Source of the DNA: Notolepis coatsorum
Lineage: Eukaryota; Chordata; Actinopteri; Aulopiformes; Paralepididae
Reading direction: 5' to 3'
Assembly: GCA_963971535.1 (NCBI GenBank)
Contig: OZ020588.1
Span: 120,449,005 to 120,513,004, forward strand
DNA: 64,000 nucleotides
The translations under genes and the position numbers were made by a program. This document shows, piece after piece, positions 30,483-41,365 of the stretch. Under the pieces are notes generated by a model. The model ran no database searches. It saw only the letters and a list, made by a program, of their open reading frames with translations, and was not told the origin of the DNA. Positions within the stretch are counted from its first letter, which is position 1; each line of letters begins with the position of its first letter.

Positions 30483-31245
30483 TTGGTTCCGCTCCACTGC
30501 GTGAAAAAAATAAATAAATAAAATAAAGTCCGACTTTATCTCCCGTTAACCGTTTTCCCCCAGATTTCACAATGAAACATAAGATGACATGGCATTTTAT
30601 CTTTCCTGTCTATGGCATTTTTTAAGACCTCCGAAAGTCGGATTTAAGACATTTTAAGACAAATTAAGGCCTTAATAGTTGATAGTTGAATTTAAGACTT
30701 TTTAAGGTCCCGCGGACACCCTGTATTAGGATAGGGGTTTGGCGAAGCCCAATTGCAGAACACAATATGGTTCCCCAAGCAGACAGTTTCACAACAGGAA
30801 TGTGCGACAGGTACAAGAATGTTCTTGGGTTCCAGGTGAGCGGAGTACCGGGGCGGTGGTCCTGGGGCACAGCGAGAACAGGATTAGCAACAAGGCAATT
30901 CAACAAGGTTCGAGTAGCAAGGCTAGAGTTAGTCGTCATACCTAGGAAGTAAGGTTAACACTCCAACGAGGGTAGAACAGGATCTGTGGGCTGAAGTATC
31001 CTCACGCTGATGAGGGAATCCGTCACAGCCATGTTGATTGATGGGCTGGCAGCGTGGGAAACCGGGGAACGGATGCTGCCCATATAAGGGTGTGAGAGGA
31101 TAAGGAGTGAGGGAGGCGTCCACCGTGATGGTGAGGAAGGCTCTCGCTGTGATTACAACAAAAACACATTCACAACAGGCAGCAACGTTTATTTTCAGCC
31201 AAGTATGGTAATAAGGTAACTATTAGGATATATATGTTATGGATT
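30483..31245. other. Gene-free region with repeat remnants
   Basis: 30620-30725 has repeated TTTAAGAC phrases ending GGTCCCGCGGACACCCTG, resembling the end of a common fish hAT MITE. No second end or target duplication was found. 30730-31245 holds nothing I can assign. Confidence 0.4.
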
Positions 31246-32262
31246 ACTTACTCTTATTTACATTTACATTTACATTTAGTCATTTAGCTGACGCTTTTAT
31301 CCAAAGCGACTTACAAGTTCTGTGCGACAAGACAGCAAGAAGGGTATACCTCTATCAGCTGAGTAACAATGTTCATCAAAGTGTTGCGTGTTACAGTGTA
31401 GGTTAGTTTATTAGGACAAGTGCATGACATTAAGGTTAGTCGGGGTTAGATTTTTTTTTTTTTTTTTTTTTTTTATCATTTCAGATAATGGTTGAAGAAG
31501 TGAGTCTTTAGTCGACGGCGAAAGATTGGACGGGATTCGGCTGTCCTAACTGGGATGGGTAGTTCATTCCACCATTGTGGGGCAAGGACTGAGAATAGGC
31601 GGCTTCTCTTTGATGACCCTCCGGGAGCTTGGATAGGAGTAGATCTGAGGCGGCCAGAAGACGCAGAGCGTAGGGGTCTTGAGGGTGTGTAGTTAGAGAC
31701 CATTGACCGGAGGTAGGCGGGAGCGGTTCCCTTTGCCGCACGGTATGCTAGGTCGAGGGCCTTGAAGCGGATTCGTGCAGCAATGGGGAGCCAGTGCAGG
31801 TCCCTAAGAAGTGGGGTGACATGGGCTGACTTCGGTAGGTTTGAGATCAGGCGGGCCGCTGCGTTTTGAATGAGTTGAAGAGGCTTGGTGGCAGTGGCCG
31901 GGAGGCCAGCTAGCAGTGCGTTGCAGTAGTCGAGGCGGGAGATGACTGTTGATTGGACGAGGAGTTGGGTGGCTTCTTTTGTCAGGAAGGGGCGTATCCT
32001 TCTGACGTTGCTCAGGAGGAATCTGCAGGTTCTGGTTGTCGCTGCGATGTGAGCAGAGAAGTTCAACTGGTCGTCGAGGACAACACCAAGGTTCTTGGCG
32101 GTCGGCGACGCGGTCACAGCTGCATTCTCGACTGTGATGGAGAGGTCGGTCAGGGGGGAGGATTTGGCCGGCAGGTGGAGCAATTCTGTTTTGCTTAGGT
32201 TCAGTTTGAGGTGGTTGGTCGTCATCCAGGCGGAGATGTCGGACAGACAGGCCGAGATCCGC
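31246..32262 (-). mobile_element. 5'-truncated L2 (Maui-like) LINE
   Basis: Reverse strand. The 3' end at 31250-31310 reads AAGTCGCTTTGGATAAAAGC followed by CTAAATGACTAAATGTAAAT, the classic fish L2 ending. A T-run of about 21 at 31451-31473 lies in the 3' UTR. Coding sequence (31476-32225 and a little beyond) covers only the C-terminal third of ORF2. Confidence 0.88.
31476..32262 (-). pseudogene. L2 reverse transcriptase C-terminal part
   Basis: About 250 codons are open with no stops: HLKLNLSKTELLHLP, KNLGVVLDDQLNFSAHI, VISRLDYCNALLAGLP, QNAAARLI, LHWLPIAARIRFKALDLAYRA and PQWWNELPIPVR. This is the L2-type region after the RT catalytic box; codons upstream (to about 32262) continue as DDH-like RT remnant but the FADD box and endonuclease are lost by 5' truncation. 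Uninterrupted coding implies a fairly recent insertion. A truncated copy like this cannot move by itself. Confidence 0.88.
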
Positions 32263-32409
32263 TCTTATAACTTATTACTATCTGTGGTAGCTCTAGTCTC
32301 CACCTACACAAATTGTTTTTGTGCTGTCCATTGATCATGCACCTTCACGTGGTAGGCACATTAACTGTAGGTCAAACTCCCCAAACAAACAAGCACACCA
32401 TTGATTTAA

Positions 32410-33610
32410 AGGGGACATGCATTATAAATGGCTTTTTTCAGTGTTTAGCATTCTTTTATAGTAATAGGGGTTAGTATCAATGGGTCTGTGTCTCTAAATA
32501 CCATATGGGTGGATTGCTCTCATTCAGTTCAGACAATTTCCTACTCCAGTGGATTAGGTCATTCTGATTTGACTCGCTCGGTGACGTAACTGGGTGCTGG
32601 TTCAGCTGATTGTGATCTGATTGGCTCTGTGGTTGGGAGGTTCACCCTAGCTGCATATAAGCCTCTGTCATACAAATTTTTCCTGAGGATGTCGTGCTTC
32701 GCCAGCAATGGACCAAGTTCGTTTTTGGATTTTTGCAAAGACGAGGGACTTTATGCTTCAGTGATTTCCTGGCTGTTGCTAAAGAAGAAGGGAACTAGCC
32801 TGTAAGTATTTGAGACCGAAAGAAAGCATCGAATCAGTAGGTACATACAGTACGTCGTAATTAGTTAATTAGCAGTAGGACCTCGTTCATTTATCCGTTT
32901 GTGTATTACGGTACTCCTCCGTGTGTGTGCGCCAAGACAGTCTAACGTTAGTGCAAGCACCGTGTGTGTGTGTTTGTTAGACGGACTGAGAGAGCAAGCT
33001 AGCTTAGCTAACGTTCTTAGCTCTGTGCTTCCTTGTATATATGTAGACCTACTTGTGTGTATTGCGAATGAATGATTATGTTCCTTGTGTGTGTTTGGGG
33101 GGGGGGGGGGTCTTAGCTCTGTTTATTGCGCCAAGAAAATCTAACGTTACTAACGTCGTTAGTGCAAGCACTGTGTGTGTGTGTGTGTTAGACGGACTGC
33201 GAGAGCACTCTAATATCTTTGCGCATGCTCCCACGCGCACGCCCGTATTCCGATCCGTACAATAATAATCACAGAGGTATATATTGTCATTTGAAACAAG
33301 TTACCAATGCATTGTCCCATGCGATTATGCCCCCCCGCGGCGAAACTAATTAGTATCCCCCTCAATCTCTCTCTATCTCTCCCTGCCAGTCGCAGACTGT
33401 GTGGATGACTGTCACTCAAAGTGCTTATGGGCGGAGCCAGGCCAACACAGCCTGAAATCCGAAGTGAGAAAAATGTGGCTTTTGAGTACTTTATTAGAAA
33501 TATAAAACAATGAATTTTTTTGAATAAAACCTTACAGATGTCTTCAATGGACTCACATGAATTGTGTAAAGTTGCCCAAATAGTGCTAGGAATAGCAATG
33601 CATGTCCCCT
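32410..33610. mobile_element. TTAA-flanked element with AGGGGACATGCATT ends
   Basis: TTAA at 32406-32409 and 33611-33614; inverted ends AGGGGACATGCATT / AATGCATGTCCCCT. 1201 bp. A TATA-like GCATATAAGCC near 32653, then ATG codons in a short frame, suggest the start of a deleted transposase gene. Two related copies of a segment with CTAACGTTAGTGCAAGCA / GTTAGTGCAAGCACTG lie at about 32940 and 33140. A G-run of 14 occurs at 33097-33110. It is a different family from the CAC...GTG TTAA elements; Kolobok or piggyBac type is possible. Confidence 0.7.
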
Positions 33611-33614
33611 TTAA

Positions 33615-34370
33615 TTGCTATATAAATCACATACAAAGATCTAACTATTACTCCTCTCTGAACATGAATATAAAACAAGAAGGTGATCTATTAACTGTGT
33701 AAACCTTATGCAATATTCATCATTGATATTTGAATACTTGAAATCTGTATGAACTGAGTAGTTAGTATCAAATGAAATAAGATGGAACAGCTCCATGCAT
33801 AAACAACTATTTGCTCATTACCAGTATTCTCGAAGACACTCTGATGTCACGAGACCGCCGCCATCTTGGTATAGGGGGACCATACGGATTTCTACTATCA
33901 AATCCATGCATTGAGCTCCGTTTTTATTACATGTTTTATCACATTCTTGTTCATTTCATAACATTTTCATACGATTTGTTTTGAAAATATTGAGGCCAAC
34001 ATGGCATTTCACTATTTCGAAAGCCTTTCTGGTGATTCTAAAGGCGAGATATGAGTCAAAGAAACTCCCCCTGATTACCACGACCACAACATCAGAGTGA
34101 GTTAGCCGAACGTTAGCCACCAGCCACTTTTTCCTCTGTGATGGTATAAAACTTCCGATTTGGATTTCTGTTTTTGTCATTAGTATAACGCGTAACACAG
34201 CAGCTCTTTGGCATTGTGAAGGACTGAAGAAAAGTCTGCTTGATTGTCTTTAATTTGCCGCTTTAACTATCCGTTTCTCCACTAAATAGTGTACACAATG
34301 TACCAGGCGGGGCAGTTTCCCCCCACGCTGCAGTTGCGTAGCAATAACAGACAGGAAGTTGACTTCGAGA
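33615..34370. other. Gene-free region
   Basis: No supported coding frame, RNA gene or repeat boundary. Contains CGCCGCCATCTTGG (33858-33871), a YY1-like site, of unknown relevance. Confidence 0.4.
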
Positions 34371-34378
34371 ATGATATT

Positions 34379-35531
34379 TAGGGCTGTCTTAAATACTTCG
34401 AAGCTTCGTTCGATGGGCATGGGATTTGAATATAAAAAAAAAAACGATTATGTAAAAAAAATATATATATTATTATTATTATTTTTATTTTTTTAACACT
34501 TTCTTCGCCAGGCTTATGCACATCATTATACCATCCTCTGCCAGCTCTATTTGTCTATGGAGAAGTTCCCCTTCTTTGCAGGGCTATAACTTTTTAAATT
34601 GTATTGCTAAATTGACATTACTATGGCCCATTCAACATCAAGTATCTATTGTTCAGGGTGTAGCAACGTTATACTTTTTCATTCACATATTCATACTAAA
34701 ATACGGTCTAAAGTATAAATGTTTTTATCGTTTTCTGCAGCTTTCTGCAGAACGTGATTTATAGCCCTAAATGCATTATATTGATGCATATAATATATGC
34801 ATATATACAGTTTGATAGCGATCGGCGCGAGATAAAAAATTTCAAATGGACGTGCTTCTAGAAGTTACTACTTATCATCTGATGTTGACCGGATGGGGGG
34901 GGGGGGGGGGTCGTTTATAATTCCGTGGCCAACGTTAGATGATTCATCTAGTGTGGGTGATATGATCATTAGAGCAGTTTGTATCGAACACGGTAAAAAA
35001 AAACGCTGAAACTCACCCCAGTCTCCTCGGGCCGTTGGGCGATGAGCGTGGAGCAAAAATATTCCTATTATGGGATGTTGAAATATGCGATCCATCTCCA
35101 GGTTGTATAATAGTATATACGTCCAAATCATGTTGTTTATCGAGTTATTGGTAACAGATTGCTATCCATTGTGTCTAGCTTGAGTCCCGGGACCTATAGC
35201 GAGTGATCGGACCGAATTTGGATGAGCACCAGTTTCCGTTTCCGGTTTGGGCGATCCGCCGATCGGCCACCAGATGGCGCTCTTGAACCGTTGGAGAGTT
35301 GAGAGGGGATCAACAGTAGATCTCAAGTCTCCGCGGGAGAAATATGATTGCGATTACAGATTTTTGAAATATTGATCTCAATGACGTGTTACGGCGTCAT
35401 TGACAGAATTAGCATGGCGGGGAATGACGAGTTTAGGCGTCCTTGGCAGAGAAAGTGTTATGCTTCGAATTCAAATCGAATCTCGGCCCAGAAGCTTCGA
35501 ATTCCAAAAAAATAATCAAAGGCCAGCCCTA
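34379..35531. mobile_element. hAT MITE with nested TTAA element
   Basis: Ends TAGGGCTGTC and GGCCAGCCCTA, with near-perfect 8-bp duplications ATGATATT / ATGGTATT (34371-34378, 35532-35539). Without the nested element (34497-35457) the MITE would be about 190 bp, with repeated CTTCGAAGCTTCG-type phrases on both sides. One mismatch in the duplication implies age. Confidence 0.78.
34497..35457. mobile_element. TTAA element, about 960 bp, second copy at 59168-60105
   Basis: Begins CACTTTCTTCGCCAGGC after TTAA (34493-34496); the right end reads GAAAGTG followed by TTAT, a decayed TTAA. Closely matches 59168-60105 along its whole length. A G-run near 34896-34910 and the phrase CTCCGCGGGAGAAATATGAT are shared. 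No transposase frame. It lies inside the hAT MITE at 34379-35531. Confidence 0.82.
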
Positions 35532-35539
35532 ATGGTATT

Positions 35540-35890
35540 GTTTAAATTGTACAGCTTTTTGCACATCTTTGTCAGGGAATTCCAACAATTCTGGACCTGA
35601 ATGTACCAGTTAATTGTAATAATCTCTCTCCTTATGTATAGTCAAGCCAGGTTGTGGAGGAGAGAGACAGTGATGAATAGGCTATAGACTACTTTGCTCA
35701 TCCTGAGCCTGCTATGATGCAGGTGTTTTTACATCACCACCCAAAACAAGATTCAGCCAAGAGTGAGTGAGAAGATTCAGCCAAGAGTGAGTGAGTACAC
35801 TTGTCCACTTGCACTGGTACACTTGTCCATGGCACTTACTACCCAGCTTTGTAGTGGTTTGGGGGAATAGTACAGTAGGTACGTATATTT
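35540..35890 (+). other. Gene-free spacer with short tandem repeat
   Basis: AGATTCAGCCAAGAGTGAGT occurs twice at 35750-35795. Nothing else assignable. Confidence 0.4.
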
Positions 35891-35894
35891 AAGG

Positions 35895-36310
35895 GGACCG
35901 CAAGGATGGTGTACTGGTGGGTGGTGTCCGACCGATTATGGTGGGCCGGTCTGGGCCAAAAATGCCAGGGCTGATTTTTGGTCCCAGTCCAGCCCTGGGT
36001 GGAGCAGCAACATCCAAAGTAGAGAATGAAATATGGATGGTGATAACAGACAATGTGAATGCTACAGGGTCTGGACAGAAGAGGACAGTAGAGCAAGTGA
36101 GGTTGAGGTGGACGAATTTGAAACAGAAGGCCACCAGAGACCACAGCCAGGCCAAAAACCCACAGACAGGCAACAAGCCATATAAAAGGGGTGAATACAC
36201 AGATGTGATTCTCAATATCATTGGTGGTCAGAATTCTCAGTCTTTACATGGAATACCAAATGTTCCACGGGAAGGTGAGTCCCAGGTGTGGGGAGAGAGT
36301 GCACCTGAAG
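35895..36310 (+). pseudogene. Myb/SANT-like protein fragment of Harbinger type
   Basis: From about 36025 the frame reads ENEIWMVITDNVNATGSGQK, then TVEQVRLRWTNLKQKATRDH and NKPYKRGEYTDVILNIIGGQ. This is the trihelix/Myb-like DNA-binding domain that PIF/Harbinger elements encode as their second protein; in family members the start would lie upstream in MADF-like sequence. The upstream part (35900-36000) is unrelated repeat sequence, and downstream is a TTAA-element fragment, so only one partial exon survives. A donor-like GAAG|GTGAGT at 36271-36276 would end the exon. Confidence 0.65.
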
Positions 36311-36533
36311 TACAGTTCTGTGGGCGGATCATAGATCCTTGATTCCAAAAGAAGACCCTCCATCTTGGATCAGCTTGCCGAGCGTTTTTTTCAGCGTGGA
36401 ATAATGGGATTTATGATTAGCCAATGTGCATATCGATCTACCAGAATCCGATGACTGGTGAGGAAATGCTGCCGGCGATCACATGGCCTGACGGTAGGAT
36501 AATATTACCCCAAATTACAGCTGGATTGGACAT
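36311..36533 (+). mobile_element. Left piece of a TTAA element split by a Rex1 LINE
   Basis: TCTGTGGGCGGATCAT through AATTACAGCTGGATTGGACA matches 23365-23590 of the large TTAA transposon. It breaks at GGACATT, where the LINE tail begins, and the match resumes near 38320. The left end of the element is missing. Confidence 0.85.
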
Positions 36534-38300
36534 TCAAGACAAGACAAGACAAGAGTTTTAATTGTCACGGCATACAGGTATACAATGAAATGCGGGTGGT
36601 CTTGCCCGCAACGATGTGCAATACAGTGGTACATATAATAGAATCAAAAGAAGAAACAACATTGTGCAGTAACAGATAGCAGGTAACATGGAGTGACATC
36701 TCGATATCTGTACATAGTTATTTACAGCGCATGTGTGACATGCTATTAGCTTTGGTAGTGCAATACACTGTTCCTGTTATTCTAATTTAAAGTGACCTTT
36801 CCTTTGGCCATAAGTGTGCGTGTGTGCGACATGAGTGTGTGCCCGCTCATGTTAAAGTGTTAAGTGGCTGCTCGTGTGTGAGCGTGCACAGTGTGCGTGT
36901 CGTGTGTGTGTTCATGTGTGCTTGTGTGTGGACAGTTCAATGTTCTGAGCACTCAATGTACATTGTTCATGGCTCTGATGGCCTGGGGGAAGAAGCTGAG
37001 CCTAAACCGCTCTGTCCTAGTAGCTGAGATTTGCAGGCGTCTGCCTGACCTCAGCAGCTGAAACAGGCTGTTATTGGGGTGGTGAGGGTCTTTCATTATC
37101 CTGCAGGCTCTGGATTTGCACCTCTTGTTGTATAGAACCTGCAGGGGGGGTAGTGCAATACCCGTGGTACGCTCGGCTGAGCGCACCACTTTCTGTAGGG
37201 CCTTCTTGTCCTGTGCCGTGCTGTTTCCATACCAGGCAGTGATGTTTCCGGTCAGGATGCTCTCTACAGCTCCTGAGTAGAAGGACTGGAGTATCTTCCC
37301 CGATACTCTGAACTTCCTTAACTGTCTCAGGTGGTAGAGACGCTGTTTCGCCTTATTTACTACTGTGCCTATGTGTGTTGACCATGTCAGGTCCTCTGAG
37401 ATGTGGACCCCCAGGTACTTGAAGCTGCTCACCCTGTCCACGGTAGCCCCGTTTATCATCAGTGGTGTGTGTGTCTCCCGCTGTCCTCTCCTATAATCCA
37501 CGATCAGTTCCTTGGTTTTGCCAATGTTCAGGAGCAGGCTGTTGTCCTGGCACCAGCGTTCCAGTACCTCCACCTCCTCCCGGTAGGCCTTCTCGTCGTT
37601 GTCCGAGATCAGCCCCACCACCACCGTGTCATCTGCGAACTTCACTATGGAGTTGGAGCTGAACTTGGCCACACAGTCGTGTGTGTAGAGTGAGTACAGC
37701 AGGGGGCTCAGAACACAGCCCTGGGGGGACCCGATGCTCAGGGTGATGGTGTTGGAGGTCTGACCCCCCACCCTGACCGCCTGGGGTCTTTCGCTCAGAA
37801 AGTCCAGTACCCAGGCGCTCAGGGCGGAGCTCAGACCTAGCTCGATCAGCTTGTCCACCAGTCTGGTGGGGACTATGGTGTTGAACGCTGAGCTGTAGTC
37901 AATGAACAACAGTCTCACATAGCCCCCCTTCTGACGGTCAAGGTGCGAGAGGGTGCTGTGCAGTACCTGGGAGACCGCGTCGTCGGTGGACCTGTTTGTC
38001 CTGTATGCAAATTGCATAGGGTCCATATCACTGGGGAGGGAGGCACAAATGTGGTCCTTGACCAGCCTCTCGAAACATTTCATGACCACAGAGGTGAGTG
38101 CCACCGGTCTGTAGTCATTTGGACATGCTGGGGAGGGTTTCTTCGGCACAGGGATGATGGTAGACCTCTTGAAGCAGGCAGGGACCACTGACTCCGCCAG
38201 TGATTGATTAAATATGACGGTGAACACAGGGGCCAGCTGGTTGGCACAGGTCTTGAGTATACGTCCTGTTATGCCATCTGGGCCAGCAGTTTTATTTTTG
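36534..38300 (-). mobile_element. 5'-truncated Rex1/Babar LINE
   Basis: Reverse strand. The 3' end at 36534-36552 is a CTTGT-repeat tail, as Rex1-type LINEs end in short tandem repeats. The 3' UTR (36553-36952) has GT-rich sequence. ORF2 is open from the stop at 36953 to the truncation near 38295. It is inserted in a TTAA element whose two halves lie on each side. Confidence 0.88.
36953..38295 (-). pseudogene. Rex1/Babar reverse transcriptase, N-terminally truncated
   Basis: An open frame of about 447 codons; the first Met is at 38227, but codons before it still read [20 protein letters not shown], so the true start is lost. Motifs in order: [88 protein letters not shown] (catalytic FADD), [25 protein letters not shown] and [18 protein letters not shown]. 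The order and wording match Rex1. The endonuclease and RT N-terminal finger part are absent, so it cannot transpose. Absence of stops suggests a young insertion. Confidence 0.9.
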
Positions 38301-38797
38301 TTTTATATTGTTTTATATTTACATTGTTTTATAACGTAACGTGATCGATCACTGACATTGGCTACCTGAACGCACACTGTATTGCTAATCAATAATACTA
38401 ATCGGCGTTCCCCCGCCGTCCCCATTTCGTCCATAGATGCTCTGTAATAGTCCGGATGCTACGCAGTTTGTTTTATTTCATTCGTATATATACAGCAGAA
38501 ATGGTGTTTGATATAACGGCGCCAACGTTTAGCCTATTATCTAGCTTCCTGGAAAAAAGACGAGACGAAAAGTGCGATATATCTTATATTCACGACGCTA
38601 TAAAATGACAACCAACCGATGGATTTTTATTTTATTTAAGCCATTATGAAGGCACGGTTTATGCACTCAAGTGACAATGAGAATGGACAGATAGCAATAC
38701 AATAAATTATATATATAGCTCTTAGAAAGTACATCGGTTTGTAAACAAACCTGTCCTCTGAGGCATAAATCAGCGCAAGACTGTGGTCGCCAAAGTG
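38301..38797 (+). mobile_element. Right piece of the split TTAA element
   Basis: ACTGACATTGGCTACCTGAA through CTGTGGTCGCCAAAGTG matches 23610-24037, followed by TTAA (38798-38801). The end CGCCAAAGTG corresponds to CGCCATAGTG of the large element. It contains a 35-bp segment (CTAGCTTCCTGGAAAAAAGA) that differs from the large copy. Confidence 0.85.
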
Positions 38798-38831
38798 TTA
38801 ATAAGAATAATAATATGTACATCGTGTTTAA

Positions 38832-39412
38832 AGGATAACTCCACTATTTTGGGAAATTAGCTTATTTAACATCTTCCCTGGAGTTAGACAAGAAGATGCA
38901 TACCTTTTTTGTCTCTGTGCGTGCATTTTAGCTTTGGGAATAGATGCTCCGTTAGCATAGCTTAGCTTCATCACTGGAAGTGAGGCAGGACAGTAGCCTT
39001 ACAGTGCCTTACAGTGTATTGGTGGGCTCTAGGTCAACTCCTGAAAAGGGGGTCAATGTCAGACTTTGCAATCAAAAGTTAGGGGGCTAATAATAACCCT
39101 TGCCATAATTTCAGTGCGCCCCTAACTTTTGATTGCAAGGTCTGACATTGACCCCCTTTTCAGGAGTTGACCTAGAGCCCACCAAGGTCATGCATATCAA
39201 GTTTGGTCAATGTCAGACCTTGCAATACACTGTAAGGCACTGTAAGGCTACTGTCCTGCCTCACTTCCAGTGATGAAGCTAAGCTATGCTAACGGAGCAT
39301 CTATTCCCAAAGCTAAAATGCACGCACAGAGACAAAAAAGGTATGCATCTTCTTGTCTAACTCCAGGGAAGATGTTAAATAAGCTAATTTCCCAAAATAG
39401 TGGAGTTATCCT
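38832..39412. mobile_element. Long palindromic TTAA MITE, 581 bp
   Basis: TTAA at 38828-38831 and 39413-39416; ends AGGATAACTCCACTATTTTG and its reverse. Almost the whole element is one inverted repeat with arms of about 270 bases (for example CTAACGGAGCATCTATTCCC on the right matches reversed on the left). The family is widespread in fish by its terminal wording. The centre holds a second palindromic block, CCTAACTTTTGATTGCAA with its reverse. Confidence 0.88.
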
Positions 39413-39416
39413 TTAA

Positions 39417-39727
39417 AGCCTAGTGGGAAGGGCTATTGGATATAAGAGAGCACTCTTCCGGTGACGGAAGTAGTTGCTACAGCTCCTCCTCCTCTCTGCC
39501 TACACCACGCGCCATTCTCTCGTCGTTCTGCTAAACAAAGATTGGTCTGACTCTGAATATGACCACCCCTAGCCTCTCACAGCTTGGTTTGAGATAACTG
39601 TCTGTCTGTTTGGTGGACTGCATGAAACCGCCACGGCTGGACCAGGAGCAGAGCTGTTTGGACTGCATGGAAACAAGAGGCGGGAACTAAACACCCACCA
39701 ACGAGATCTTTCCGACTACGCCTGTTA
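39417..39727 (+). other. 5' region of the hAT transposase gene
   Basis: GC-richer than its neighbours; contains GGTGACGGAAGTAG and CTCCTCCTCCTCTCTGCC. Plausible promoter and 5' UTR for the hAT gene, but the element's left inverted end was not identified. Confidence 0.35.
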
Positions 39728-40289
39728 ATGAGAGAATCAAAGGAGTTCGAGAGAGGACCCCGTCACAACCTGCTATCAGAGGAAGAGACAGTCAGAGTGA
39801 CAAGCAAGATGGCCACAATGATTGATGAAGAGGAGGAAACGGTCGGCGACGGCGTGGATGGACAAGACGAGCATCCATGGCCCTATCTACATAAACTGTT
39901 CTCTTTGGCCAGAGTCGACACTGATTCTTATAAAATTAAGTGTCTCCTTTGCCTCCCGCGATCCCATGAAATCTCTGCCTTCAAAAATTCCCCATCGAAT
40001 TTGAAGAAACATGTCGAGGCAAGTTTGCTAGTTACCTAACGTTTTTCCCGTTTCCCGTTTTATTTCACTTTACTAATGTATCTAGCACAGCACTAAGTTC
40101 GTTTTGCTAATGTAGACAACGTTATCGATTCCAGTAATGTTAAAGTCATTAAGAAGATTAACTTGGCTAACCAGCTAAACTAATTATAGCTAACGTTAGC
40201 TTACTTAGCAGGATGACACACATTTTCATGATTTGTCCTTGCTAATGTTAGCTCTGTTGTCTAGCCCCTACTAGCCGCCAATATGATAA

Positions 40290-41070
40290 TTTGATTTGAT
40301 TTTTATTTGTCTCGAACATTGAAACATAAAACCAAGTTCAAAAAACAAAAAGGTAAATAGTCACTGAAAGAGTATTTCCATACAATAAGTGTTTGAGAAG
40401 GAACAGGGGGAAGTAAAACAATGTATCAAGCCCTGCCCCTTCCTTACAATATTTGACATTATAATTTAATAAAAATAATATAACAAATAATGAAAAATTC
40501 AATAAAAGTAGTTTTTTATATATCCAAATGAGAATGTTTATAGCTACCTTAAAATTTATTGATATTTTTGCTTAATTTTATACTCCCATCCAGACCATTC
40601 CAGAGTGATACCCCACAAACTGCAATGCACATACTTTTAAGAGTTGTATGTACTGTAGGTTGCTAATGTCCCTCTAAAATTATAAACACTCTCTAGTCAT
40701 GAATTATTTTTTAATGTTGCTTGGTAATTTTTTTTTTATTGCCGGAAACATAATTTGTGCAGATTTTAATTTTGATTAAGTCCATGCATTTTATTGTTTG
40801 ACTCCTTACAAACAGACTATTTGTGTGATCTAAATATCTACCATGATGTACTATCTGTATGGCTCTTTTTTGCAATGTGCATATATTTTGTAAGTTGATT
40901 TTATAAGTATTTCCCCAGGTTTCAACACAATATGATAGATATGGTACAATGAGTGTGCAATATAATGTATATATAGAGTTTTCTGATTCAGGATATATCT
41001 AGTCTTGCCCAGTATACCAATACTTCTCGCTAACTTTGAACACAAATATTTTATATGGGGTTTCCAGCAG
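40290..41070 (-). pseudogene. Truncated LINE in hAT intron 1 (reverse strand)
   Basis: Reverse frame at 41045-40851 reads SKLARSIGILGKTRYILNQK, TLYIHYIAHSLYHIYHIV and YKIYAHCKKEPYR, the post-catalytic part of a LINE RT (I/Nimb- or CR1-like). Further down the reverse strand it decays and ends near 40290 in AATCAAATCAAATTATC, a short tandem tail. Stops and the lost 5' part make it dead. Confidence 0.62.
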
Positions 41071-41182
41071 AGTTTGTGGTCTATTAAAATAATGACACAC
41101 GTTAGCTAGCTAGGTACACTAATCTATACTGTTGGGTTAACACACTCTCCCTCTTACATTGTTGGATAAAAAAATGGTAGAC

Positions 41183-41365
41183 CAGGGGTATCAAACTTAT
41201 TTAATTTTGGGCAGAGTGGTTAGATTGCAGCAGCTAATTTCACTAATTAGTGCACCTTCTTGGTTGTGGAGGTGAGCTAATTCGTGAAATCAGCTGGTGT
41301 ATGGTATATGTTGAACACAAACCAGCATACACTTGGACCAAAATAGAATTAGTTTGACACTGTTG
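41183..41365. mobile_element. hAT MITE, 183 bp, in hAT intron 1
   Basis: Ends CAGGGGTATCAAACT / AGTTTGACACTGTTG, imperfect inverted, with a perfect 8-bp duplication TGGTAGAC (41175-41182, 41366-41373). A hAT-type insertion within an intron of a hAT transposase gene. Confidence 0.88.

Noticed and set aside
35839..36221. Reverse-strand frames of 101 and 110 aa
   Set aside because: Opposite the Myb-like exon, which has recognisable conserved wording on the forward strand.
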